Below are positions 41,012 through 49,417 of a stretch of DNA of 64,000 bases, one piece after another (positions within the stretch are counted from its first letter, which is position 1; each line of letters opens with the position of its first letter). A model generated the notes under the pieces. The model did not search any database. It had not been told where the DNA came from and worked only from the letters and a program-made list of their open reading frames with translations. This DNA comes from Phytohabitans aurantiacus. GTDB lineage: Bacteria > Actinomycetota > Actinomycetes > Mycobacteriales > Micromonosporaceae. The stretch covers positions 62,001 to 126,000 of the forward strand of contig NZ_BSDI01000003.1 of assembly GCF_027923225.1 (NCBI RefSeq), read 5' to 3'. Made by a program: the position numbers and the translations under genes.

Positions 41012-41518
41012 ATGGCGACTGACCCCACCGCGGGAGGCAGCTTGATCGCCCCCGGGTACCCGGCCGCGGAGTGGCGGCTGCTCACGAAGCTGCCCGCGCG
41101 CGTGGTCGTAGCGGCCACCTCCGCCGAGCCAGACAGCCCACGCCGCACCGTCGCCGAAGGACTCGCCGGGCTGGAGGCCATCGCCGCCGGCCGGGCATTC
41201 GACAGCGACCTCGTGCGCGCGGTCGCCGCCGCCATCTACGCCGAGTCCGGTGGCGATGGTCCGGTCGCCGAGGAGTTCACCGATCGCCGGGCCGGTGTCG
41301 CTGAGGTCCTGGCCGCGTGCCGGCGCGCCACCGAGGTGCTCGCCGCGCGAGCCGACCCCGCCGACTCGGCCGCCTACCGCCAGTGGGTCCAGTCCGTGGC
41401 CGTACGCGTCTGCGGCGCCGCCCGCTCCGGTGGCGTTCTCGGCTTCGGCGGTGACCAGGTCAGCCCGGCGGAACGAGGCTTCCTCAACGACCTGGCGACC
41501 GCCCTCGACCTGGCCTGA
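41012..41518 (+). CDS. Conserved hypothetical protein
   Basis: A 168-residue helical soluble protein (EWRLLTKLPARVVVAATSAEPDSPRRTVAEGLAGLEAIAAG ... VSPAERGFLNDLATALDL). It resembles short actinomycete proteins of unknown role; no catalytic motif is visible. It lies 28 bp after the MaoC gene and 24 bp before the TrmH-type methyltransferase on the same strand. ATG 41012 is the likely start. Confidence 0.75.
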   Translation: MATDPTAGGSLIAPGYPAAEWRLLTKLPARVVVAATSAEPDSPRRTVAEGLAGLEAIAAGRAFDSDLVRAVAAAIYAESGGDGPVAEEFTDRRAGVAEVLAACRRATEVLAARADPADSAAYRQWVQSVAVRVCGAARSGGVLGFGGDQVSPAERGFLNDLATALDLA

Positions 41519-41542
41519 CGGCAGCACCATAGGCTCGGCGGC

Positions 41543-42169
41543 GTGACCGCTGAGTACGTCGATGAGGTTGGGGTCGGGCCCTGGCCGGGCGAGTGGCCGA
41601 CCGACCCTCGGTACGACCCTGAGCTGCTCGCCAACGGTGACCGGCGCAACGTCGTCGACCGGTACCGGTACTGGCGGCGCGAAGCGGTGGTGGCCGATCT
41701 GGACGGGCGCCGGCACGGCTTCCACGTGGCCATCGAGAACTGGCAGCACGACCTGAACATCGGCACGGTGGTGCGCAACGCCAACGCGTTCCTGGCCGCC
41801 GAGGTACACATCGTCGGCCGCCGCCGCTGGAACAGGCGCGGCGCCATGGTCACCGACCGCTACCAGCACGTGCGGCACCACGAAACGATCGAGGAGTTCG
41901 TGGCGTGGGCACGGGCCGGCGGGCTGCCGGTGGTCGGCATCGACAACCTGCCCGGCTCGCATCCACTGGAGAGCGTCACGCTGCCGAAGCGGTGCGTGCT
42001 GCTGTTCGGGCAGGAGGGCCCCGGCCTGTCCGACGCCGCCCGGGCGGCGTGCGACGCGCTCTTCTCGATCGCTCAGTACGGCTCGACGAGGTCGATCAAC
42101 GCCGGCGTAGCCAGTGGCATCGCCATGCACGCCTGGATACGCGACCATGCCGCGGCCCCGAACACGTGA
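41543..42169 (+). CDS. TrmH-family (SpoU) RNA 2-prime-O-methyltransferase
   Basis: A 208-residue SPOUT methyltransferase with motif 1 ENWQHDLNIGTVVRNANAFL, motif 2 VLLFGQEGPGLSD and motif 3 SIAQYGSTRSINAGVASGIAMHAW, which form the trefoil-knot SAM site. It probably methylates tRNA or rRNA; the target is not predictable. GTG 41543 is the start. Confidence 0.94.
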   Translation: MTAEYVDEVGVGPWPGEWPTDPRYDPELLANGDRRNVVDRYRYWRREAVVADLDGRRHGFHVAIENWQHDLNIGTVVRNANAFLAAEVHIVGRRRWNRRGAMVTDRYQHVRHHETIEEFVAWARAGGLPVVGIDNLPGSHPLESVTLPKRCVLLFGQEGPGLSDAARAACDALFSIAQYGSTRSINAGVASGIAMHAWIRDHAAAPNT

Positions 42170-42253
42170 GGTGATCACGCACGTCCGGGTTGACCGAAAA
42201 AGCCGGTTGGCTTGACGGAGGGCGCCACGCAAAGCACCGTATTGGGTGTGGGT

Positions 42254-42949
42254 ATGGCGGTGAGTTGCCCGCGGTGCGGCGGTCCGGTGCGACCGCCCGA
42301 CCTCATGCACAGCGAGTGGCGCTGTGACGACTGTGGACCTGTGCCGCCGTTACACGTGGCCGAGCACGTCGGCCCCGAGATCGTGGCCAGCGCCCTGGCG
42401 ACCATCGCGCACGCCCAGACCGCCCAGGGCCGTCCCCCGGTGCCCGTGTGGTGCCCGTGGCCGCTGCCGCCCGGCTGGACCATGACGGGGGTGGCGTGGG
42501 CGGGTGACGACCGCACCGGCGTCCGCGCGACCGCCGTGGCCTGCAGCGGGCCGGCGCCGCTGCGCGGTGGGCCGGCAGATGTCGTGCTGGTGGCCGAGGA
42601 GCCCGGTGTCGGGCTCGGCAACCGGTTCGGCGGCATCCCCGGGCCAGACCCCGGCGCGCTGATCGCCGACGCGATCAGCGACACGGCCGGGCACGCCGGT
42701 GAGCTCGGCGGGGCGCACGCGAAGATCAAGGTCGGTGGCCACCCAACTCCACTGTGGTCGGTGAAGTCTCCAACGGATCGGAGCGCGTATGCCGGAGAAG
42801 CCCGGGGAATGTGGCTCTATGCGATAACCTGGCCGGCAAGTGCGGGTTACCTCCTCGCGGAACATGTCGTGCTGCACGACCTGTCCGAGTGGCTGCCGCC
42901 CGAACTCGTGTATGGCGCTCCATCGCCGTACCTGCACGGCAGAGCATGA
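42254..42949 (+). CDS. DUF6758 zinc-ribbon protein
   Basis: A 231-residue protein beginning with a zinc ribbon (VSCPRCGGPVRPPDLMHSEWRCDDCG, two CxxC), followed by a conserved domain (WCPWPLPPGWTMTGVAWAGDDRTGVRATAVACSGPAPLRGGPADVVLVAEEPGVGLG, GARYAG-like end WPASAGYLLAEHVVLHDLSEW). Actinobacterial phosphotransacetylase-like annotation sometimes appears, but function is unknown. ATG 42254 begins at the ribbon; an upstream in-frame start at 42212 is weaker. Confidence 0.85.
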   Translation: MAVSCPRCGGPVRPPDLMHSEWRCDDCGPVPPLHVAEHVGPEIVASALATIAHAQTAQGRPPVPVWCPWPLPPGWTMTGVAWAGDDRTGVRATAVACSGPAPLRGGPADVVLVAEEPGVGLGNRFGGIPGPDPGALIADAISDTAGHAGELGGAHAKIKVGGHPTPLWSVKSPTDRSAYAGEARGMWLYAITWPASAGYLLAEHVVLHDLSEWLPPELVYGAPSPYLHGRA

Positions 42950-43061
42950 CCGCGTTCCTACTTGGAACGCAGCGATTGACAGGCACACGTAGAGACGCAT
43001 CACTGATACGCTAAGTGGTGCCGAGACAACGGCTCGGCGCAGTGCGGAGGGACGGCCCGCA

Positions 43062-43220
43062 ATGGTCAAGAAGGTGCTCACCTGGGGCGGCATCGCCTTT
43101 CTGATCTTCTTCATCGCGTATAACCCCAGCTCCGCGGCCGACGTCTTCCAGTCTCTGGGAAGCACGGTCGCTGACGTGGCGACGGGCTTTGGCGAGTTCT
43201 TCACGGACCTCATCGCGTAG
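43062..43220 (+). CDS. 52-residue single-pass membrane protein
   Basis: A 52-residue protein: MVKKVLTWGGIAFLIFFIAY gives one membrane helix with a basic start, then NPSSAADVFQSLGSTVADVATGF and a GEFFTDLIA end, an amphipathic helix. GGAGGGA lies nine bases before ATG. It ends 6 bp before the PH-domain protein and is evidently in its operon. No family is known to me; the compact size and coupling suggest a partner or regulatory peptide. Confidence 0.85.
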   Translation: MVKKVLTWGGIAFLIFFIAYNPSSAADVFQSLGSTVADVATGFGEFFTDLIA

Positions 43221-43226
43221 CCGCCA

Positions 43227-44078
43227 ATGGGTAGACCATCTGGCGAACCGCCAGACCCTGACGAGCCGGATCGGTCGGAGTGGCAGCGCGACACCGAACC
43301 GATCCCGCGTACCCCTCGACCCGACGAAGGGCCTGGCTTCGGCGACGGCCCCGCTTTCGGGGATGGTCCAGCGTTCGGTGACGGTCCGGCGTACGCGGAA
43401 AGCGCTGGCTACGGCCGCGACGAGACCGCATACGTGCCGCCCGATATCTCCGAAGAGGACCTTGCCGGCCTGCGCACCGACGCGGCCGGCATGCCCATTG
43501 GGCCTCGACGCGTCCTGCCGCTCGAAGACGAGCCCAGCACGCTGGTCGCCCGATACCTCTTCCCCACGGAGCGCTACCGCGGCGAGTGGAAGCGGCACTG
43601 GATCCACCTGACCACGCCGCTGCTGATCGGCACCGCTGCGACCTTCGCGCTCGGATACCTGTCCGGCTTCCTGGCGCGGCAGCAGGTCAGCGGGCTCACC
43701 ACGGTCGCGGTGATCGTCTGGCTTGCGATCATGGGTTGGGTCGCCTGGCAGGTCGGTGACTGGTATTTCGACCGTTTCATCCTGACCAACAAGCGGGTCA
43801 TGGTGGTCAACGGGATCATCACCCGCAAGGTCGGCATGATGCCGTTGCTCCGGGTCACAGACATGAAGTACGAGCAGTCACCCTTGGGGCGGGCGCTCAA
43901 CTACGGCACGTTTGTCCTGGAATCCGCCGGTCAAGACCAGGCACTACGCGAGATCAAGCATCTGCCCAATCCCAACGAGCTCTACCTGCGCGTGGTCGAA
44001 GAGATGTACGAGCCGCAGGCGGTCGAGGCACGGCTGGGCAAGGACGCCGAAGACGCCAAGGCTGACGACGGAGCTTAA
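43227..44078 (+). CDS. Bacterial PH-domain (bPH2) membrane protein
   Basis: A 283-residue protein. The N-terminal 110 residues are charged and contain three FGDGPAF-type repeats (FGDGPA at about 38-56). Two membrane helices follow (LLIGTAATFALGYLSGFLA; VAVIVWLAIMGWVAWQVGDW) and then a PH-like domain (YFDRFILTNKRVMVVNGIITRKVGMMPLLRVTDMKYEQSPLGRALNYGTFVLESAG), the bPH2/DUF304 signature. Its role is unknown, possibly lipid or envelope sensing. Paired with the 52-residue protein just upstream. Confidence 0.9.
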   Translation: MGRPSGEPPDPDEPDRSEWQRDTEPIPRTPRPDEGPGFGDGPAFGDGPAFGDGPAYAESAGYGRDETAYVPPDISEEDLAGLRTDAAGMPIGPRRVLPLEDEPSTLVARYLFPTERYRGEWKRHWIHLTTPLLIGTAATFALGYLSGFLARQQVSGLTTVAVIVWLAIMGWVAWQVGDWYFDRFILTNKRVMVVNGIITRKVGMMPLLRVTDMKYEQSPLGRALNYGTFVLESAGQDQALREIKHLPNPNELYLRVVEEMYEPQAVEARLGKDAEDAKADDGA

Positions 44079-44161
44079 ACGGTCCATCAGGCCCATGGCC
44101 CTCCCGGGCGCGTTGTGAAAGCCTTTTCGGTGGCACACGGGTCCCGGGGGAGGCTTTATCG

Positions 44162-44794
44162 GTGGCCAGGTACGACATGGAGGAGGAGTTCCGCGAGTTC
44201 GTCGCGGCGCGCTCCGCTGCCCTCCTGCGCACCGCCTACCTCCTGGCCGGTGACTGGGCCACGGCCGAAGACCTGCTCCAGACCGCGTTGACCAAGACCT
44301 ACCTGGCGTGGAAGCGGCTCGGCGAGATCGAAGCCGTCGAGCCGTACGCCCGGCGCGTCCTGGTCAACACGGCGACCAGCTGGTGGCGGCGGCGCTGGCA
44401 CGGCGAACGCCCCACCGAGACGCTGCCCGAGGTCGCCGCTCCAGACCAGATCAGCGAGCACCTGGAGCGCGACGCGCTGTGGCGGCACGTCAAGGAGCTG
44501 CCCGCCCGGCAGCGTGCGGTGCTGGTGCTCAGGTTCTACGAAGACCTGTCCGAGGCGCAGACCGCCGCCCTGCTCAACATCTCCCCGGGTACGGTCAAGA
44601 GCCAGACCTCTCGGGCACTGAACACGCTGCGACAACGTCTCGCGGCCGAGGGCGTCGGCGCGGAGCCGGCGCTGGCGCCGCCACCGGCGCCCCAACCCGT
44701 CCGTCCCGCACGGCCCGTCCCGGTCCTGCCGGCGATGCCTCGGGTACCGGCACCGGAGCCCGCCATTCCGACCGTTGGTGTGAAGCGTCGGTGA
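44162..44794 (+). CDS. SigE-family ECF RNA polymerase sigma factor
   Basis: A 210-residue sigma-70-family factor: sigma2 region (EFREFVAARSAALLRTAYLLAGDWATAEDLLQTALTKTYLAWKRL) and sigma4 with HTH (LPARQRAVLVLRFYEDLSEAQTAALLNISPGTVKSQTSRALNTLR), then a 55-residue Pro/Ala-rich tail. This tail is unusual for the family and may contact the partner protein. GTG 44162 follows GGGGGAGG by eight bases. The stop overlaps the GTG of the next gene by four bases (GTGA), strongly indicating a sigma plus regulator pair. Confidence 0.93.
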   Translation: MARYDMEEEFREFVAARSAALLRTAYLLAGDWATAEDLLQTALTKTYLAWKRLGEIEAVEPYARRVLVNTATSWWRRRWHGERPTETLPEVAAPDQISEHLERDALWRHVKELPARQRAVLVLRFYEDLSEAQTAALLNISPGTVKSQTSRALNTLRQRLAAEGVGAEPALAPPPAPQPVRPARPVPVLPAMPRVPAPEPAIPTVGVKRR

Positions 44795-46107
44795 TCATGC
44801 AGCAGCCCGACAACCTCCAGCCAGGCCCAGCGCGTCCATTGGGCGTGACGCCGGACGACCTGGAACGCGCGCTGCGAGAGTCGCTCGCCAGCGCCAGCGC
44901 CGACGTGGCCCCGGTCCGGCATGCCGACCCTGCGGGCACCGCGATCCGTCGAGCCAAGCGGATCAACCGCCGTCGCTCCATCGCCGGTACGGCACTCGTC
45001 GCGGTCGCCACGGTCGCCGCAGCCATGGGCGTCGTCCAGCTCCGTCCGGCCCCCGAGCGGAACGCCGGTCCGGTCTGGGTCGGCGACCCGTATCCGTCGA
45101 TCCTGCGCAGCGGCGATCCCACGCCAACGCAGCTCGACCCCCCGGACGGCTCTGACGACCTGCGCCGCCAAGATCTCGCCGTGGGCGACGTAATGCCGGT
45201 CGACGTGGTCTTGAACACCCATCTCCAGACGGCGTCCGGCAAGGTGGTCGACCTGGCCGCGCTGGGCACGGTCACACAGGCACACCGCGCCGACAGTGGC
45301 TGGCTGATCGTCGCCGCGCAGGAGACGGGCCGGTCCGCCCTGTGGTGGGTCAACCCCGACGGGAGCGCCCGCGAGCTGCTGCCGCCGGTCGAGGCGGTGG
45401 TACTGGCCAGCGACGGTCTCCGCGTGGCGTGGCTCGATGGCGCCCGGCTCTTCTCGGCGTCCGTCATCCGTGGCCAGGTGTCCGGCGCACAGCAGTCCGC
45501 GGCGCTGACCCAGGGGCAGCCGGTCAGCTTCCTCGGCCGAGCCGTGCTGATGGCGCGCACCCGCGACGGCGGCGACGACGAGTACGCGGTGTGGTGGCCC
45601 GACGGCGGCGAAGCCTTCAAACCGACCTGGAACGGCACGACCGTCGGCATCTACGGTCCACTGCCAGACGGTCATACGGTGGTCGGCCAGGTGACGCAGG
45701 GACAGAACAACCGGGCGTGTCTGGCGCTGCTCGACGCGCGCAACGCGCTGACAGTACTCAAAACCGCTTGTGCGACGCGTCTCAAGCGCGACGGTTCCGG
45801 CAGCGTCTCGCCCGACGGACGCTGGTTGGTCGCCGACGCGGAGACCGCCAACCTCGCGGCGCTGGTCGATCTCAGCGGCGCGTTCAAGCAGCGCACGGCC
45901 ACCGCCACGCGCTATGCCGGGCCACTGCTGACCGGCAGGCCGGTCTGGACCGACGCCAACACGGTCGTCCGCGCCGACCACGACGGCCTGGTACGGGTGG
46001 AGGCCGACGAGCTGGCCGTCGACCAGGCCAAGGGCGTGGAGCACCTGGCCGTGCCGAGCATGAAGGCCGGCGACCGCGTCGTGGTGGCGAGCAAGCAGCT
46101 CGTGTAG
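44791..46107 (+). CDS. Membrane-anchored partner of the ECF sigma factor
   Basis: A 438-residue protein. The first 65 residues are cytoplasmic (DDLERALRESLASASADVAPVRHADPAGTAIRRAKRINRRR), then one membrane helix (SIAGTALVAVATVAAAMGVVQL), then an extracytoplasmic beta-rich domain with WD40/TolB-like repeats (DSGWLIVAAQETGRSALWWVNPDG; RDGGDDEYAVWWPDGG; SVSPDGRWLVADAE). No zinc-binding anti-sigma motif is present. Overlap with the sigma gene suggests it regulates the sigma factor in response to an external signal (inference). ATG 44797 is a possible alternative start. Confidence 0.82.
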   Translation: MIMQQPDNLQPGPARPLGVTPDDLERALRESLASASADVAPVRHADPAGTAIRRAKRINRRRSIAGTALVAVATVAAAMGVVQLRPAPERNAGPVWVGDPYPSILRSGDPTPTQLDPPDGSDDLRRQDLAVGDVMPVDVVLNTHLQTASGKVVDLAALGTVTQAHRADSGWLIVAAQETGRSALWWVNPDGSARELLPPVEAVVLASDGLRVAWLDGARLFSASVIRGQVSGAQQSAALTQGQPVSFLGRAVLMARTRDGGDDEYAVWWPDGGEAFKPTWNGTTVGIYGPLPDGHTVVGQVTQGQNNRACLALLDARNALTVLKTACATRLKRDGSGSVSPDGRWLVADAETANLAALVDLSGAFKQRTATATRYAGPLLTGRPVWTDANTVVRADHDGLVRVEADELAVDQAKGVEHLAVPSMKAGDRVVVASKQLV

Positions 46108-46156
46108 CGCTGCGTCTGATGCCCTCGCTTCGCTCGGGGCGTTCGCGTGCCTTGTG

Positions 46157-46223
46157 GCCGTCCTGTAGACCGCAGTCGCTCTGGTCGCTGCGCTCCCGAC
46201 GCTTGGTGCGGTCTGCGGACGGC
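46157..46223 (+). repeat. 67 bp structured intergenic repeat, copy 2
   Basis: Outer arms GCCGTCC/GGACGGC and inner arms GACCGCA/TGCGGTC, with the same TGTA/TGC bulge and GGTCGCTGCGCTCC loop motif as the copy at 11094-11160. It lies in the 141 bp gap between the sigma-partner gene and the PHP gene. Confidence 0.7.
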
Positions 46224-46248
46224 GGCGCGCTCACTAAGCTCGGGCGCG

Positions 46249-47097
46249 ATGCGCATCGACCTGCACACGCACTCCACGGCCAGCGACGGCACCCTGACCC
46301 CCGCGGAGCTGGTGACGGCTGGCGGCGATGCCGGGCTGGACGCCTTGGCGATCACCGACCACGACACCACGGCCGGTTGGGAGCCCGCAGCGGCGGCCCG
46401 CCCCGCCGGGCTGGCGCTCGTACGTGGAGCCGAGCTTTCCTGCCGCTGGTACGGCGTGACCCCGTCGATCCCGCTGCACCTGCTCGCGTACCTCTTCGAC
46501 CCGACCGAGCCGGCGCTGGTCGCCGAGCTTGCCCGGGTACGCCGCGCGCGTGAACAGCGCGGCGAGCAGATCGTCGACCTGTTGCGAGCCGACGGTGTGG
46601 GCATCACATGGGACGAGGTGCTCGGGTACGCCCGCGGCGGCACCGTGGGCCGGCCGCACATCGCGCAGGCGCTGATCCGGGCCGGGCTGGTCGGCACCAC
46701 GAGCGCGGCGTTCGCGCCGGAGTGGCTGGGGGAGCGGTACCGGCTGCCCAAAGAGGACACCGACGTGTTCACGGCGGTGCGGCTGGTCCGCGGCGCCGGC
46801 GGCGTACCCGTCTTCGCGCACCCCCGGGCGACCCGGCGCGGCACGATCGTGCCCGACTCGTTGATCGTCGAGTTGGCGGCGGCCGGCCTGTTCGGGCTGG
46901 AGGCCGACCACGACGACCACTCGCCGGACGAGCGGGCACACGTACGGCGGCTGGCCGGGGAGTTGGGCCTGGTGGTGACCGGGTCGTCCGACTTCCACGG
47001 CACGCACAAGTCCGTGCGGCTGGGCGCTCACACCACCGCCCCCGACGCGTACGAGCGGATCGTCGCGGAAGCCACCGGAGTGCCGCTGCTCCACTAG
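46249..47097 (+). CDS. PHP-domain metal-dependent phosphoesterase
   Basis: A 282-residue protein of the polymerase and histidinol phosphatase family: motif I MRIDLHTHSTASDG, motif II ITDHDTTAG, RGAELSC, motif III FAHPRA and motif IV GSSDFHG supply the His/Asp metal ligands. Similar proteins hydrolyse nucleoside 3',5'-bisphosphates or RNA 5'-ends. Start ATG 46249 begins the first motif with no extension. It is followed 10 bp on by a MarC gene. Confidence 0.93.
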   Translation: MRIDLHTHSTASDGTLTPAELVTAGGDAGLDALAITDHDTTAGWEPAAAARPAGLALVRGAELSCRWYGVTPSIPLHLLAYLFDPTEPALVAELARVRRAREQRGEQIVDLLRADGVGITWDEVLGYARGGTVGRPHIAQALIRAGLVGTTSAAFAPEWLGERYRLPKEDTDVFTAVRLVRGAGGVPVFAHPRATRRGTIVPDSLIVELAAAGLFGLEADHDDHSPDERAHVRRLAGELGLVVTGSSDFHGTHKSVRLGAHTTAPDAYERIVAEATGVPLLH

Positions 47098-47106
47098 CGT
47101 GATCAC

Positions 47107-47718
47107 GTGGATCTCAAGCTGTTCGGCGAGGTGTTCGTCACGCTGCTGGTCATCACCGACCCGCCGGGCATGGTGCCGATCTTCCTCGCGCTGACCGGTA
47201 CGTTGCCGGCGCGCGATCGCATCCGCGCGGGCACCCAGGCCGTCGCGCTGGCGCTCGGCGTGATCGTGGTGTTCGCGGTCGCCGGCCAGACACTGCTCGA
47301 CTACCTGCACGTGGACCTGCCCGCGCTGCAGGGCGCCGGTGGCCTGCTGCTGATCCTGATCTCCCTGGAACTGCTCACCGGCAAGCAGGACGACCCCAAC
47401 CAGCAGGTCACGTCGAACATCGCACTGGTGCCGCTGGGTACGCCGCTCCTCGCCGGGCCGGGCGCCATCGTGGCGACCATGCTCTTCGTGCAGCAGGCCG
47501 ACGGCGTGGCCGAGTACATGGCGATCGCCGTCGGCATCGTCGCGGTCATGGTGGCCGTATGGCTCACGCTGCGCTTCTCCGGCGTCATCGTGAAGATCCT
47601 GCGGCCGGGCGGCATCGAGGTACTGACCAGGATCGCCGGACTCCTGCTGGCGGCGATCGCCGTGCAGTTGATCGCGGACGCGGTCGCCGCGTTCGTCGCT
47701 GACTACGCAGCGCGGTGA
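47107..47718 (+). CDS. MarC-family membrane protein
   Basis: A 203-residue protein with six membrane helices and family motif VITDPPGMVPIFLALTGTLPA near the N-terminus, plus PLGTPLLAGPGAIVATMLF. Despite its name the MarC family is not shown to confer drug resistance; function is unknown. GTG 47107 starts it. Same strand as the PHP gene. Confidence 0.93.
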   Translation: MDLKLFGEVFVTLLVITDPPGMVPIFLALTGTLPARDRIRAGTQAVALALGVIVVFAVAGQTLLDYLHVDLPALQGAGGLLLILISLELLTGKQDDPNQQVTSNIALVPLGTPLLAGPGAIVATMLFVQQADGVAEYMAIAVGIVAVMVAVWLTLRFSGVIVKILRPGGIEVLTRIAGLLLAAIAVQLIADAVAAFVADYAAR

Positions 47719-47748
47719 TCTGTCGTAGGCGGGTGAGAAGATGTCGGC

Positions 47749-48627
47749 GTGAAGGGCGAGCAGTTGGGTGTTAGTGGGCAGCTGAGCTTCGAGGGTATGC
47801 CGGAGCGGCTTTTCGTGTGCACGCCCAGCAAGCTCGGCAGCTACCTGGACTGTCCCCGCAGATACCGCTACACCTACGTCGACCGGCCCGCACCGCCCAA
47901 AGGCCCGCCGTGGGCGCACAACTCCCTCGGCGCGAGTGTCCACACCGCACTGCGCAACTGGTTCGCGTTGCCGCATGACCGCCGCCAGCCCGAGGCACTG
48001 CCGTCGCTTCTCAAGAGCACGTGGGTCCGCGAGGGCTACCGCGACGACGAGCAGGAGCGTTCCGCCTACCGCCGGGCGCTGGAGTGGCTCGAGTCCTATG
48101 TAGAGACGTTGGACCCGGGCAACGAGCCGGTCGGCGTCGAGCGGGTGGTCGCGGTCAAGACGGCCGTGCTGGCCTTCAACGGGCGCGCCGACCGCATTGA
48201 CGCGCGCGGCGCCGAGCTCGCGATCGTCGACTACAAGACCGGGCGCACGGGGCTCGACAGCGACGACGCGCGCGGTTCGCAGGCGCTCGCTCTGTACGCG
48301 TACGCGGCCGAGCGGGTGTTCCGCCGCCCCTGCCGCCGGGTCGAGCTGCACCACCTGCCCAGCGGCACCGTGGCCGCCCACGACCACACGGCGGAGTCGC
48401 TGGCCCGCCAGCTCACCCGTGCCGAAGACACCGCGCGCGACATCGTGGCCGCCGAAAAGGCGGTGGCCGGCGGCGCCAGCCCCGACGAGGCGTTCCCGAC
48501 CCAGCCCGGCCCGATCTGCTCCTGGTGCGACTACCGCAAGACGTGTCCCGCCGGTGCCAGCGCGGCGGTCAAGGACCCGTGGGACGGTCTGACCCAGGTC
48601 ACGACACCGTCTGAGCAGCGCGCTTGA
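47749..48627 (+). CDS. RecB-like PD-(D/E)XK exonuclease with Fe-S cluster
   Basis: A 292-residue nuclease of the Cas4/RecB exonuclease type: one Cys in LDCPRRYRYTYV, the catalytic block FNGRADRIDARGAELAIVDYKTGR (Asp, then Asp-x-Lys), and C-terminal CSWCDYRKTCP giving three further cysteines, so a 4Fe-4S cluster is expected. It is the stand-alone PD-(D/E)XK protein type of actinobacteria. Its stop overlaps the convergent MpaB-like gene by 29 bp. Confidence 0.92.
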   Translation: MKGEQLGVSGQLSFEGMPERLFVCTPSKLGSYLDCPRRYRYTYVDRPAPPKGPPWAHNSLGASVHTALRNWFALPHDRRQPEALPSLLKSTWVREGYRDDEQERSAYRRALEWLESYVETLDPGNEPVGVERVVAVKTAVLAFNGRADRIDARGAELAIVDYKTGRTGLDSDDARGSQALALYAYAAERVFRRPCRRVELHHLPSGTVAAHDHTAESLARQLTRAEDTARDIVAAEKAVAGGASPDEAFPTQPGPICSWCDYRKTCPAGASAAVKDPWDGLTQVTTPSEQRA

Positions 48628-49417
48628 GCGCTTCCTGGTGCACCGGGCTGTAGAAGTACTTCCGGGGCAGGGCGTTGAGCACCAAGCGGATGCCGCGCGT
48701 CGACAGGTCGGCGGGCAGATCGGCGGTGCGCAGCCCGAACGCGCCATACTTGCGCCGCGCCCAGGCCGGCAGCAGGGCAAACGCGGTAGCCGCGACGCCG
48801 AGGTAGACGAGCCGCACCGGCGTCAGGCCGAGCCGCCAGGGCAGCGGAGGCGCGCTCAGGAAGAAAAACGTCTCCGCTGCCTCCTTGGTCATGCGCAGGT
48901 CCGGCTGGATCTGCCGGTAGTACTCCTCGACCTCGGCAGCGCTGCCCGGCACGCTCGACGGGTCGAGCCCGACGAGCGCCGCGACCCGCCGCTGCTCGTC
49001 GTAGTACCGGTCGACGTCGCCGGCGCTCAACCGCACGCCCGCCCGCCGCGCGGTCGTGACGAACGACTCGACCTCCGCCACGTGCACCCAGCGCAGCAGG
49101 TCGGGATCGTCGACGCGGAACTCCGCGCCGGTGCGCGGGTCGGTGCCGCGCAGCCGGGCGTGGATGGCCCGTACGCGCCTGCCCGCGGCCTCCGCCTGCT
49201 CGGTGCTGCCGAAGATCGTGGTCGCCACGTATGTCGACGTGCGCACCAACCGGCCCCACGGGTCGGTCTTGTAGTCCGAGTTCTGCACCACCGCGGCGAC
49301 GGCACGCGGATGCAGGGCCTGCAGGTACAGCGAGCGCAGCCCGGCAAGGAACAGGATGGGCTCGGAGTGCACGCGCCACGTCACCGAGTCCGGACCAAAC
49401 AGGCCGAGGTCGGTCAT
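48599..49417 (-). CDS. MpaB-family (DUF2236) oxygenase-like protein
   Basis: A 272-residue helical protein: GPDSVTWRVHSEPILFLAGLRSLYLQALHPRAVAAVVQNSDYKTDPWGRLVRTSTYV, with the conserved His and basic residues of the rubber-oxygenase/MpaB catalytic domain, and FFFLSAPPLPWRLGLTPVRLVYLGVA near the end. Members bind haem and act on hydrophobic substrates. The ATG overlaps the fur-type stop by one base (TGATG), so it is coupled to a Fur repressor. Substrate unknown. Confidence 0.88.
   Translation of the reverse strand: MTDLGLFGPDSVTWRVHSEPILFLAGLRSLYLQALHPRAVAAVVQNSDYKTDPWGRLVRTSTYVATTIFGSTEQAEAAGRRVRAIHARLRGTDPRTGAEFRVDDPDLLRWVHVAEVESFVTTARRAGVRLSAGDVDRYYDEQRRVAALVGLDPSSVPGSAAEVEEYYRQIQPDLRMTKEAAETFFFLSAPPLPWRLGLTPVRLVYLGVAATAFALLPAWARRKYGAFGLRTADLPADLSTRGIRLVLNALPRKYFYSPVHQEALKRAAQTVS

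Noticed and set aside
46234..48780. 848-codon antisense frame spanning PHP, MarC and RecB-like genes
   Set aside because: It crosses three well-supported genes and shows only Arg/Gln-rich composition.
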